Source: a virus. From it: a DNA stretch of 22,973 nucleotides. The stretch covers positions 1 to 22,973 of the IMG/VR virus record IMGVR_UViG_3300038786_000051; one strand, written 5' to 3'. The notes beneath the pieces were generated by a model. The model did not search any database and was not told the DNA's origin. It saw nothing but the letters and a program-made list of their open reading frames with translations. The stretch's first letter is position 1, and each line of letters opens with the position of its first letter. The position numbers and the translations under genes are program-made. Positions 8,501 through 17,000 of this stretch are shown here, one piece after another.

Positions 8501-9811
8501 CTAAGCCCGTGACGGAATGGTGATTGCTGGGTCTGAGAAGAACCCATCTTTCATACATTCTAGTGTCATCCAATAGCCATCATTGTTAATTTTGTGATGA
8601 ATTGCAGTTACTAACCAAGCACCTGTCGAGTATTGGTCTTCAGAAATTTTTCCTTGTCTCAACTGAGTAGGTATTCGTAGTATCACTACATCGCCCGCAA
8701 AGATATTAGAATCTCCTGGAATGTCAAACTTGACTACGGTATTTCTCAATTCTGTTCTCTTCATATCATATAAAGGATAATGGCTTTTCTCGCCCTTATC
8801 GTGAATATCATACAAGTAATTCGCACTCATAAACCCAGTATGTTGGTCTACGTTAAAATCTTTAAATGGCTTTCCAGGAGGACCGTTATAACCAATACCT
8901 TCTGCTAATACTTTGTCTGCTTCGCCATCATACTCTACTGTATATTTATCTAATTTCTTCTGTAAAATATTATGTGTCAGTATAGAACTAGCATATGAAC
9001 CACTAGTTTGAGCCAGAGGAATATTAAATCTCTGTACTTCTTGATACTTTTCCATCATAGAACCATCGACAGATATCCCTTTCCCGTGTTGTTGTACTTT
9101 AACAGGCATATCTTTTAGGGTTAATACTCGTTTAGGTTCTTCTAATTTCATCTCATCGACAGTCATAAATTTAAAACCATCGTTATTCTCAAAGAATAAA
9201 TAGTTACTTGCCCCGTCTGCCGAAACACTATTCTTTGCAAGAAAATTAATCAATTGGAAAGGATTCCAATTTGGCACTACAGTATTCTTTTCGTGTAGTG
9301 ACGGGGTCGTTTTCAATTCAGTCCATTCTTTAGCAATGCCGCCCAAGGTACCGAACTTCAAAATCTTCACCCCAACATAATCAACTATTTCAGAAGCAGT
9401 CATTTTTAAGAATGAGCGACTAATTTTCTTTTGATTATTTACGAATAGATATGGTGATGTGACTCCAATGTGATATGTTGTAAACTTGTCGTTCCTGCTA
9501 CCACCACTTATACTACTAATTCTGAATTCTTTTTCTAGATTAGCACTCGTGCCCATCGTCTGATTATCAGTTAATATTTCAAATAGAATTTTCTCTTCAC
9601 CAGAACCCACAATACCTTGAGCCTCAACAAATCCAGTTCCGTCTCTGAGTAGTATATCACCGAACATACAGTTATTATATATGGATTCAAAGATAGAGAA
9701 TTGGTCAATGATGCTACTCATCTCAATGCCTTCTCCTTCCATATTAAAGAATTCAGCATTCCAGTTAGAAGTTGCTTCTGGTTGTAATGTTTCAAAACTA
9801 CTTTGTGCCAT
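8501..9811 (-). CDS. 27: Baseplate hub protein gp27
   Basis: The 436-residue protein (T4 gp27 has 391) fits the hub family that forms the trimeric ring between tail tube and spike. Features are the N-terminal segment EGIEMSSIIDQFSIFESIYN with the following GDILLRDGTGFVEAQGIVGS, the conserved YHIGVTSPYLFVNNQKKISR segment, the mid-protein NWNPFQLINFLAKNS and the C-terminal beta segment WLVTAIHHKINNDGYWMTLE. These are the tube-like domains of gp27/gpD. It stands directly before gp5 and after gp53; the gp27-gp5 complex is the core of the hub, so close linkage supports co-expression. An AGGAATAAT ribosome site precedes the ATG at 9811. Confidence 0.88.
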   Translation of the reverse strand: MAQSSFETLQPEATSNWNAEFFNMEGEGIEMSSIIDQFSIFESIYNNCMFGDILLRDGTGFVEAQGIVGSGEEKILFEILTDNQTMGTSANLEKEFRISSISGGSRNDKFTTYHIGVTSPYLFVNNQKKISRSFLKMTASEIVDYVGVKILKFGTLGGIAKEWTELKTTPSLHEKNTVVPNWNPFQLINFLAKNSVSADGASNYLFFENNDGFKFMTVDEMKLEEPKRVLTLKDMPVKVQQHGKGISVDGSMMEKYQEVQRFNIPLAQTSGSYASSILTHNILQKKLDKYTVEYDGEADKVLAEGIGYNGPPGKPFKDFNVDQHTGFMSANYLYDIHDKGEKSHYPLYDMKRTELRNTVVKFDIPGDSNIFAGDVVILRIPTQLRQGKISEDQYSTGAWLVTAIHHKINNDGYWMTLECMKDGFFSDPAITIPSRA

Positions 9812-9817
9812 AATGTA

Positions 9818-10318
9818 TTATTCCTGTACTTGTTTTTTAATCGTTCTCATCCACGCCTTAAATTCCTTTTCAATCTTAGGAATATTTTCTGGTTTGAGTA
9901 GAAAGATATTTCTTAGTTTGTCGTTCTTATAGATTTCCCAATCAAAATTTGTGATAGGTACTCTATCGTTCTCTGGACTATCTTCCTCAAATTGAGCATA
10001 TTCTTGGTCTTCCCAATGATGAATTCCAGTTCTACTTGGATATGCCAAATCAACATATCTATATACTTCTGCTTCTGTTTTTACCCAATCATAGAATGGG
10101 TCAATAACTTTATTAATAGTGCATACTATCCACCACAAATCTTGGTCTCCATATGCGGCCTGTGCCACTTTTTCTGGAGTCATATCTTCTGTAATTCTTA
10201 TTGTGTAGTATAGTGCCTCATATTTAGTGACGCTAGCCAACAAGTCTATTCTATGGGTGATATCTGCAATAGTGACTCCATTATAAGTCAACTTAGGAAG
10301 AGTTGAAGAATATTTCAT
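9818..10318 (-). CDS. 53: Baseplate wedge protein gp53
   Basis: The 166-residue protein (T4 gp53 has 196) has the family pattern: an N-terminal short strand region ending in ADITHRIDLLASV, then the LysM-like segment TEDMTPEKVAQAAYGDQDLW with WWIVCTINKVIDPFYDW. A charged C-terminal helix follows (IPKIEKEFKAWMRTIKKQVQ). gp53 clamps the gp6-gp25 wedge core and is needed for wedges to join around the hub. The start codon overlaps the gp48 stop by one base, which suggests translational coupling. The stop is seven bases before the gp27 start. Confidence 0.88.
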   Translation of the reverse strand: MKYSSTLPKLTYNGVTIADITHRIDLLASVTKYEALYYTIRITEDMTPEKVAQAAYGDQDLWWIVCTINKVIDPFYDWVKTEAEVYRYVDLAYPSRTGIHHWEDQEYAQFEEDSPENDRVPITNFDWEIYKNDKLRNIFLLKPENIPKIEKEFKAWMRTIKKQVQE

Positions 10319-11265
10319 TAGAATCCTCCTTGAATTTCGCTTTGTGTAACAATAGAAGTCTCTTTGATGTTTAGTGTCAGTTGAGTTTCAACTGGAGCAC
10401 CGTCCATATACGCATTCCAAGTTCCTGTTGGAGTATAGTTTACATCAACACTTAATATGAATGAATCTTTAATCCTAAATAGATGCGGATTGATTGCATC
10501 TTTATACCAGAACTCTACAGATACCGTTGGCGGTATTCCTAATCTTCCGATTGCTCGTAGTACAGTTTTGTCGCTACCAGCTAAACCGGTCTTCAGACCC
10601 GCATTACCATTTGTCGCAAACTTGGCAATTGCTCCTGCTTGTTCTTTGCTATCTTGTACTTCTCCACCAAACATACCTGCTGTGGCAGGAGTTGCGAAGC
10701 CTTTCAAAGCCCTTACAATAGATTCAATTGCTTTCTGCTCCTCTGGATTCTTAGGAGTCATTCTCCAAGAAAATGTATGTGCCCGAAGAGATGCTCCGTC
10801 ATACACTAATCCCATTTGTTGGTTCGCTATAGAACCTTTAGCCATTTTAGCAGAAGCATTCATACCAGTGAGACCTGCGCCTGCTTTGGTCACTTCTTGG
10901 GCTATTCCATTAAAGGTAGAAACACCAGCATCTGCAACTGTACTACCTATACTCGCAGACTGTGAAGTTAGTCCTCGATTGACCATAACATCTTCTGTTT
11001 CTGTAAAGTTTTGATTATATGCAGTACCCAAATTCAGAGGCATAGGTAACCATATATCAGCGATTTTATACACCGCTAAGTCGTGGTTCTGTTGTTCAAG
11101 GGGAGAAGTCGGTGTAAGTGGTGTCCAGGAGTTAACTGTAAGTTTAGTCCAGAAATTACCAGCAGAAATGTCTTCTAGAGGAAATTTGAATCCTTTCGGA
11201 CCGCCACCAAAACTTATGGACAATGAGGCTCCACCTTCGCTTACGTTTACTTTTATGCCTGCCAT
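10318..11265 (-). CDS. 48: Baseplate tail tube cap protein gp48
   Basis: The 315-residue protein (T4 gp48 has 364) is the cap at the top of the baseplate from which tube polymerisation starts. Visible family features are the segment VYKIADIWLPMPLNLGTAYN, a Gly/Ala-rich middle, the motif HTFSWRMTPKNPEEQKAIES followed by a helix (IVRALKGFATP), and a C-terminal tube-type beta domain (PPTVSVEFWYKD; FILSVDVNYTPTGTWNAYMD) like other tail-tube-fold proteins. T4 gp54 is a paralogue; gp48 is preferred for length and the ADIWLPMP region. It is the first gene of the leftward operon, 64 bases after the predicted start of the minus-strand late promoter, with AGAGG before the ATG at 11265. Confidence 0.82.
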   Translation of the reverse strand: MAGIKVNVSEGGASLSISFGGGPKGFKFPLEDISAGNFWTKLTVNSWTPLTPTSPLEQQNHDLAVYKIADIWLPMPLNLGTAYNQNFTETEDVMVNRGLTSQSASIGSTVADAGVSTFNGIAQEVTKAGAGLTGMNASAKMAKGSIANQQMGLVYDGASLRAHTFSWRMTPKNPEEQKAIESIVRALKGFATPATAGMFGGEVQDSKEQAGAIAKFATNGNAGLKTGLAGSDKTVLRAIGRLGIPPTVSVEFWYKDAINPHLFRIKDSFILSVDVNYTPTGTWNAYMDGAPVETQLTLNIKETSIVTQSEIQGGF

Positions 11266-11334
11266 TCTATTGAACCTCTGCTAGTTGAAGGGTAAAAAAC
11301 ATCTCTTATGTTTCTCCTTATTGACTCTTTGAAC

Positions 11335-11342
11335 TATTTATA
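11335..11342 (-). promoter_or_regulatory. T4-type late promoter for the leftward baseplate operon
   Basis: The minus strand reads TATAAATA, an exact match to the T4 late element. Transcription would start near 11329 and give a leader of about 64 bases before gp48. It overlaps the plus-strand late promoter by two bases; together they form the palindrome TATTTATATAAATA. Confidence 0.7.
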
Positions 11343-11348
11343 TAAATA
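11341..11348 (+). promoter_or_regulatory. T4-type late promoter for gp4 and the rightward structural genes
   Basis: The plus strand reads TATAAATA, an exact late-promoter match. The element ends six bases before the gp4 ATG at 11355. With usual late spacing the transcript would start at or within a base of the ATG, giving a leaderless mRNA. No Shine-Dalgarno sequence is visible before the ATG, in agreement with this. Confidence 0.7.
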
Positions 11349-11354
11349 ATAGCG

Positions 11355-11795
11355 ATGGCACATAAAGGTAAGTATAAAGTTCAGAATCGCTCTAAATACG
11401 TTGGTGCAGTTGATAATGTAGTATATAGGTCATCTTGGGAAAGACGTTTTATGGTGTATGCTGATACGAGTGTAAAGGTAATCAAATGGAACAGCGAGGA
11501 ACTCGTAATTCCATATGTAAGCCCAGTTGACGGCAAAGTGCATAGATACTTTCCTGACTTCTGGATGGAAGTATTAGAAGAGGGCGGTAATACTAGAAAC
11601 ATAGTGATAGAAGTTAAACCTAAGAGCCAGTGTTCGGCTCCAGTAATGGGCAAAACTGCGAAATCTAAATATCGTTATCTAAGAGAATTAAAGGTGTGGA
11701 AAGTGAATGAAGCAAAATGGGAACACTGCAAAGATTTTTGTGAAGACAGACAATGGCAGTTTAAAATACTCACTGAGGACCATCTGGTAAGGTAA
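11355..11795 (+). CDS. 4: Head completion protein gp4 (TnsA-like nuclease fold)
   Basis: The 146-residue protein matches the size of T4 gp4 (about 150 residues, also called gp50/gp65), which acts after DNA packaging to complete the head before tail joining. The family resembles TnsA-type endonucleases. The likely metal-binding residues are in place: E29 in YRSSWERRF, D68 in RYFPDFWMEV, and E86-x-K88 in NIVIEVKPK. The N-terminal NRSKYVGAVDNVVYRSSWER is very close to the family pattern. It is the first gene of the rightward unit and has no visible ribosome site, see the promoter entry. The next gene starts one base after its stop. Confidence 0.88.
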   Translation: MAHKGKYKVQNRSKYVGAVDNVVYRSSWERRFMVYADTSVKVIKWNSEELVIPYVSPVDGKVHRYFPDFWMEVLEEGGNTRNIVIEVKPKSQCSAPVMGKTAKSKYRYLRELKVWKVNEAKWEHCKDFCEDRQWQFKILTEDHLVR

Positions 11796-11796
11796 T

Positions 11797-12489
11797 ATGG
11801 CAATAGCAGTCGCAAAAAAATTGATTCAAATAGCAGTAGGGACCGAAAAGGTCGCTAGTGATGGACAGAAATATCGTTATCTCGGAAAGCAATGGGGTAA
11901 AATTGGACGCACTGGCAAGACTGGTCAGATGGCGAAAAGAGGCATTGGGGCAGAATTAACTGCTTCTCAAATGACTGCCACTAAGAGGCCATCTAAGGCA
12001 AAGTTAGCAAGAAAGTCTGCCGCTTGGTTTAAGACTAAAGTTGGTGATTCTGCTAAAGGAATGAGGAAAAGAGCAGTATTAAAACCGGGTAGAATGTATA
12101 CATATGGTTATGATGCAAAAGGCAAAGCAACACTTCCTTATTGGGATAGATTCCCTTTAATTATATGCTTAGATGTATATAAAGATGGATTCCTTGGATT
12201 GAACTTCCACTACCTATCTCCTATTGAGCGTGAGAAGTTTTTACGTAAAGTATTGAAGTTTGCTAGTGAAAAGGGTGACCCAGAGAAAATGTCTGATAAA
12301 GCACATTTTAGGATTAGTTGGGATGCAGTCAAAAACATCAACGGGGCTGACAAGATGATACATAAATACTTATACGGCCACGTAAAGACAAGTCTTTTAG
12401 AAGCCCCGGCAAACGAATGGGAAAATGTTATATATTTACCATATCAGAAATTTGTTGGTGCCTCGGCGAAATCAGTTTGGGGTAAATAG
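11797..12489 (+). CDS. Conserved T4-like virion protein, possible gp2-type DNA end protector
   Basis: The 230-residue protein has a very basic N-terminal third (many Lys and Arg up to about residue 95), then PGRMYTYGYDAKGKATLPYW, DRFPLIICLDVY, the segment DGFLGLNFHYLSPIEREKFL and a C-terminal HFRISWDAVKNI and KYLYGHVKTSLLEAPANEW. I know this FPLI/GLNFHYL pattern from many T4-like and larger myoviruses, where it is often unnamed. T4 has gp2, the protein that protects DNA ends, beside gp4, so gp2 is a fair guess from position and from the basic N-terminus, but I cannot confirm homology. AAGG four bases before the ATG serves as ribosome site; the gene is tightly linked with gp4. Confidence 0.5.
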   Translation: MAIAVAKKLIQIAVGTEKVASDGQKYRYLGKQWGKIGRTGKTGQMAKRGIGAELTASQMTATKRPSKAKLARKSAAWFKTKVGDSAKGMRKRAVLKPGRMYTYGYDAKGKATLPYWDRFPLIICLDVYKDGFLGLNFHYLSPIEREKFLRKVLKFASEKGDPEKMSDKAHFRISWDAVKNINGADKMIHKYLYGHVKTSLLEAPANEWENVIYLPYQKFVGASAKSVWGK

Positions 12490-12491
12490 AA

Positions 12492-13088
12492 ATGAAGATA
12501 TCAGAATTCAGTAATCAGGCATACGGTAGTTATTACGACTATCTAAGGACTAACCTATTCAGTGTAGAATTCTATAAACCAACTGGTCTCCCAGAGTTCT
12601 ATAATGGTGCATCAGATGCCAACACCAAGCGGCTGTCTTATATGTGTAAGTCTATTTCAATACCGGGCAAATCAGTAGGCACAATTGATGCTAAACGATT
12701 TGGACCAATTTTTAAAGTAGCAAATGATATGATTGTCGATACAGTAGCAATGACTTTTATGTGTAGTGCCCAAGATATGCTGGAGCATCGGTTCTTTGAG
12801 GGATGGATTGCGGCTATAACAGGAAACGTCAAAGACGCAGGAAGACAGAAATATACATTATCGTATTATGACCAATATTGGAGTACCCTTAGAATTGTTC
12901 CAGTTACAAGACTTCACGCACAACAAACTCCATCTGTAATATTAGAAGAGGCTTATCCGACTAATGTAGGACCGATAGAATTAGCGTGGGGAGATAGTTC
13001 AGATGTTGCTACCTTTACTGTTACCTTTACAATGAGAGACTGGCGCTGGGATGGAGATTCAACTTACTGGGCCGACAGTGAAAATTAA
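12492..13088 (+). CDS. Tail-tube-fold protein (gp19/gp54-like)
   Basis: The 198-residue protein looks like a tube-fold protein of contractile tails. It opens with YLRTNLFSVEFYKPTGLPEF, continues with RLSYMCKSISIPGKSVGTID (the conserved Cys and IPG turn region), then VDTVAMTFMCSAQDMLEHRF with FFEGWIAAI, and ends with a strand ELAWGDSSDVATFTVTFTMR followed by DWRW. That order of strands and the FxxW-like helix are shared by T4 gp19 (163 residues) and the tube initiators gp48 and gp54. The length is above gp19 and below gp54 (320), so which role it has, main tube or initiator, is open. It lies directly before the gp26 and tape-measure genes, the usual place of a tube gene in many tailed phages. 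The start follows the previous stop by two bases. Confidence 0.7.
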   Translation: MKISEFSNQAYGSYYDYLRTNLFSVEFYKPTGLPEFYNGASDANTKRLSYMCKSISIPGKSVGTIDAKRFGPIFKVANDMIVDTVAMTFMCSAQDMLEHRFFEGWIAAITGNVKDAGRQKYTLSYYDQYWSTLRIVPVTRLHAQQTPSVILEEAYPTNVGPIELAWGDSSDVATFTVTFTMRDWRWDGDSTYWADSEN

Positions 13089-13116
13089 ATTTATATAAAA
13101 TAATGGAGTGATAATT

Positions 13117-13866
13117 ATGGCTTTACCGAAAATTGAAACACCGATTTACACATTAAAATTGCCTTCTAATGGCAATAGTGTATCATATCGACCATTTCTT
13201 GTGAAAGAAGAGAAAATTCTTTTAACAGCAATGGAAGGGGCTAAGACCCTAAAGGGCACAGAATTTGCTACCGCAGTGAGAGATGTGATTATTAGAATCA
13301 TTTCTAACTGTACTGAGGGAAAGATAGATGGTAATAAATTACCAGCGTTTGATGTAGACTTTCTATTTTTGAATATTAGAGCGAAGAGTCGTGGAGAAAT
13401 TATTGAACCGTCCTTTACTTGTAATCAAGAAGTTGATGGGGCTACGTGTGGACAGACCGATAAGTTTTCTGTTAAGATTGATACGATTGCGATTGATTTT
13501 GCAGAGGATGACCATTCTAAAATAATGCTGAATGACCAAGTCGGAGTTCAACTTAAATACTTGACTACTGAAGAATTAGCATATCACGATTCAGAAAAAG
13601 ATACAATCGAAAAGATGTTTAAAGTTATTGTTGATTCTATTGATTATGTATTTGATGGAGAAGGAGTTTACAAAGGCTCAGAAACATCTAAGACAGAATT
13701 GACAGAGTTCGTAGAGAATTTACAAGAACCTGTTTTCGATAAAATTAAAGATTTCTTTGCTAATCAACCTACACTGAGGCACACTATAGATTATAAGTGT
13801 TCTAAATGTGGACATAGCGAAGATGTAGTATTGGAGGGTCTGGAGGATTTTTTCGGCTTTGCATAA
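13117..13866 (+). CDS. 26: Baseplate hub protein gp26 family / probable tail assembly chaperone, 0-frame product
   Basis: The 249-residue product (T4 gp26 has 208) matches the T4 baseplate protein family: ALPKIETPIYTLKLPSNGN, then VSYRPFLVKEEKILLTAMEG, VDFLFLNIRAKSRGEIIEPS, and a C-terminal zinc-ribbon-like CSKCGHSEDVVLEGLEDFF. Four Cys (102, 111, 228, 231) could bind zinc across two loops. Start: the ATG at 13117 is preceded by GGAG at eight bases; a GTG nine bases upstream overlaps that ribosome site and is less likely. The last codons hold a T_TTT_TTC heptamer, and a fraction of ribosomes is predicted to slip into the -1 frame and make a 305-residue fusion (see 13854-14033). The role in T4 is hub assembly; the context suggests a chaperone for the tape measure. 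Confidence 0.85.
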   Translation: MALPKIETPIYTLKLPSNGNSVSYRPFLVKEEKILLTAMEGAKTLKGTEFATAVRDVIIRIISNCTEGKIDGNKLPAFDVDFLFLNIRAKSRGEIIEPSFTCNQEVDGATCGQTDKFSVKIDTIAIDFAEDDHSKIMLNDQVGVQLKYLTTEELAYHDSEKDTIEKMFKVIVDSIDYVFDGEGVYKGSETSKTELTEFVENLQEPVFDKIKDFFANQPTLRHTIDYKCSKCGHSEDVVLEGLEDFFGFA

Positions 13867-13916
13867 GTTATGATAATCTTATAAACCATTATAAGACTAA
13901 TTTCCAACTTATGCAA
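13848..13916 (+). promoter_or_regulatory. Programmed -1 frameshift signal: slippery heptamer plus stem-loop
   Basis: In the gp26 frame, positions 13848-13854 read T_TTT_TTC, a canonical X_XXY_YYZ heptamer. After a four-base spacer (13855-13858), TTGCATAAGTT at 13859-13869 pairs perfectly with AACTTATGCAA at 13906-13916 (11 bp). Inside, TCTTATAA at 13877-13884 pairs with TTATAAGA at 13889-13896 (8 bp) across the loop ACCA. The gp26 stop codon lies inside the stem, as in many frameshift sites. Heptamer, spacer and structure are read directly from the sequence; frameshifting itself is inferred. Confidence 0.8.
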
Positions 13917-14033
13917 CACCACAATTACAGCCTCAGCGACCTAGAAAATATGTTGCCTTATGAACGAGACATTTATGTTCGTTTATTGAGTCAATGGTTA
14001 GAAGAAGAAAAAGAACGGCACAATGCAACTTAA
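13854..14033 (+). CDS. -1-frame extension of gp26 (tail assembly chaperone C-terminal part, gp51-like position)
   Basis: After slippage on TTT TTC the -1 frame continues as RLCISYDNLINHYKTNFQLM and ends with LSDLENMLPYERDIYVRLL and a charged helix (SQWLEEEKERHNAT), 59 residues in all, stopping at TAA 14031-14033. The stretch with Leu-Pro-Tyr-Glu-Arg-Asp resembles C-terminal parts of tail assembly chaperones, where a Glu-rich helix follows. An independent start is unlikely: the first in-frame ATG (13911) has no ribosome site, lies in the predicted stem, and would give only 40 residues. An ATG at 13870 is in another frame and stops after four codons. In T4 the gene after gp26 is gp51 (249 residues, hub assembly catalyst); this one is far smaller. 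The tape-measure-like gene follows at 14056. Confidence 0.75.
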   Translation, partial: RLCISYDNLINHYKTNFQLMQHHNYSLSDLENMLPYERDIYVRLLSQWLEEEKERHNAT

Positions 14034-14055
14034 TAGATTGTAAGGCGGAGATAAG

Positions 14056-17000
14056 ATGAGTACACCGACATTAATGAAAATGATGGCCACTTATGGCTTG
14101 GCCAAAGAGGGTATAGGCAAAGTCAAAGGTGGAATTGACAAGGTCAAAAAGATTACGGGTACTGGCTCTGCTACAGAAAGAATGGACAACAAGATTGCCA
14201 AGGAAGCGGCGAAACAGGCGAAGATAGTTGCTAAAGACGCCGCAGACGCCCGTCACGAAGAGGCAGTTGAATATCTCCGTAAAGATGGTGAGTTTTATCA
14301 GAAGATGCTTGATAAGATGTCCATTATGTCTGAGAAAGTAGAGGTGGCGACAGAACAAAAAGCAGAAACAAGTACAACTGAGCAACCTCAAAGTTCCGAA
14401 ACTAAATCCAAAGCCGTTCCTACTATCACCGCCGGCAGTTCAATTGGTAAATCACCAGATTCTTCTAGTGTAAAACCAACTGAAGGTGGTGTCGTACTGA
14501 ATACAGATGAAGCAATGCCTGTTACTAATGAGGCATTGAATGAATTACTAGAAGGCCAAAAAGAATTACTTGCTATTGATGCCCGAAGAGATAAGCGTGA
14601 AATCAAAGCAGAACGTAGAGCATTAGAAGACCGTAGAGATAAAAAGGGACTGGGATTGCCCAAAAAGAACGGTGCGCCTCTGTTGAATAAGAAAGCCGCA
14701 GGTGGTTTATTTTCTACAATCGCTTCTGGACTTGCGTCTGTGCTTAGTGGACCAATTGGCAAAATTGGATTAGCAGTTGCTGGTATGGCTACGGGTCTAA
14801 CTGCTCTGAAGATGATGCTCAATAAAATTCCTGGAGTAAACCTCAAGGTCGATGACCCTGATAAAAAAGGACCAAAGAAGACCGTACCAAAACCCAAGCC
14901 AGGCGCAGACAAATCCTTATTGAAGGCTGCCGAAGAACAAAAAATCAAAAACGCTAAGAAGGCGGAAATAAAAAAAGCAAACGCATTAAAGAAATTTCAC
15001 GCCATCGAAGCGGCGGCAGAGAAGAAGAGGTTAGCACTCAAGCCCAATAAAGTTTCTGGTGTAGTTAAAGGCGTAGGAATTAACGGACCTGCTGGTGGTT
15101 CCAAACCAGGAATAGCAATAGACAAATCTAAAATTACAGTGGGTAGAGCCCCTAATGGACAGTTCACTCCATTGAAACAGCCAGTGACACCGAAGATTTC
15201 AACTGCTCCTAAGATATTCAGCAATCCACCAGGTACTCCTCGAAATATTAATACCACTCCACCGAAGATGCCAGTGTTTAAAAATCCACTAGGTTCTCCT
15301 GGAAATATTAATACCACTCCTCCAGTAAAACCAAATAAAATATTCAGCAATCCAAAAGGAACGCCTAGAAATATTAATACGTCACGAGTACCACCAGTTG
15401 AACCAAATAAAATATTCAGTAGAAATATTAATACGTCACGAGTACCACCAGTACCGAGTGCGGCACGAGTACCACCAGTACCGAGAACTCCAATCAATGC
15501 AATGACTTTGGCTCCGAAGGGTAATATGTTGCCCAACTTTTCAAATACACGCATTGCTAACTCCAAGGTTGGAACAAAAACTGCGGAAATTACTGCTAAA
15601 GCGGTTACAAAACTGGCAGAGAATACACCTACTATAATAAAAACTACCGCACAAACTGCCCTCAAAACTGCATCAGTAATTGCAACAAAGGCGGCTGTTC
15701 CGTTGACTATTATCGCATCCGGGTATGAAGCCTTCACAACAGAAAATGACGATACCCTGAACAGAGATGAAAAGAATGCTAAACACGTTGGAACAGGTGG
15801 CGGATTAGCAACTGCAACTGCAATGGGTATGGCAGGTGCCGCGGTTGGCTCAGTTGTTCCAGTAGTTGGAACTCTTATCGGTGGACTTACCGGGGCCGCA
15901 ATAGGCTACTTTATGGGAAAATATGGTGGAGAGAAATTAGGGGAAGAGTTATTCCTTGACGGTAAAGAAATTGGTGACCCAACACTAGAAGCCTCTGCAT
16001 CTGAAGGCGGTAAAGGTGGTGAGACTAAAGAAGAAATGGATATGGTATTGGCCAAGCAAGCCCAAGATTCTGGTGCAGTAGACATTGGATGGGGTGATGC
16101 AGATATCGATGACTTAGAAAAGTTAAAAGATTTAACTACAGAACAAGTTCAGGCTCTTCTTGACGTAGAGACTTGGTCTAAAGCAGATGAAGAAATGCTG
16201 AAGAAAGTTCTTGATGCTAAGAAAAATGGACTAACAATAACACACGATGATGGTGGTTGGTTAGGGAAAGAAAGTCTTGAATTTGAAAAGGGCTCAGACA
16301 CGGCGGAAAATGCCGCTAAACTTTCACCAGTTAAACATCTAAATGCAGATGGAACCCCATACGTTGAACCGAATACTCTTGCCGCACAAACCAAACGTGC
16401 CGAAGGTATGCCAGAAAATAATCTCGAATTGTCTAGTGGTTTTTCAGAACGTAAATTCTCACAAGAAGACCCAGAGTCATATAAAAAATTCAGAGCGTAT
16501 ATGAAAGAAAACAAATCCGCTCGTAGAGAAGAGAATGAAGCGTCCGGTAAGAAAGGCAAAAGATATAGACGTACAGAAGAAATGTTCGCTAAGGCCGATG
16601 CCATAAAGTTGTTCGCTAAAGAAATCGCTCTTGCAAATGCTGCCACGTTTAGAGATAAGAGGACTAAGATAGAATATACACCTGAAAAAGATGTAGATTT
16701 AAGTAATGTCAGTGGTGTAAAACCACCAAGCCAGACACCAACTAATCCAAATATGATGGGACTAACTGCTCAAGAGTTTGAGGAAATTACTCCTGATGTA
16801 GATGCACAGGATGCCTTCTATAGTGCAGGTAATAATCCGGGTTCAATATACACACACGATATGCACCTAGAAAAGATTTTAAACGGAGATGGGGATAAGG
16901 ATTCGATATTCAAACTTAAAACTTTGCGACCTAATTCTCTACCTCCACTTAGTAACAGTAACTTAGCACCGGAAATAACTCCAGTTGCGGGTTCTAATCT

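Noticed and set aside
8490-8573. N-terminal extension of gp5 from an upstream in-frame start
   Set aside because: The ATG at 8489 has a strong AGGGAGA site and starts directly at the OB-fold; the extension would overlap gp27 by 73 bases and does not resemble gp5.
10457-11014. 185-residue open frame on the plus strand
   Set aside because: It is antisense to gp48, which has clear family motifs; no family features or promoter support the plus-strand frame.
13094-13101. TATAAAAT as late promoter for gp26
   Set aside because: Only six of eight bases match, and the start site would fall on or after the ribosome site of gp26.
13911-14033. Independent 40-residue gene after gp26
   Set aside because: There is no ribosome site and the ATG lies in the predicted stem; the frame is open back to the slippery site, so a frameshift extension explains it better.
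14388-14948. 186-residue open frame on the minus strand
   Set aside because: It is a shadow of the Lys- and Ala-rich N-terminal part of the tape-measure-like gene.
14997-15737. 246-residue open frame on the minus strand
   Set aside because: It lies antisense to the tape-measure-like gene over its Pro/Gly-rich repeats, which favours open antisense frames. It has low-complexity sequence and no recognised motif.
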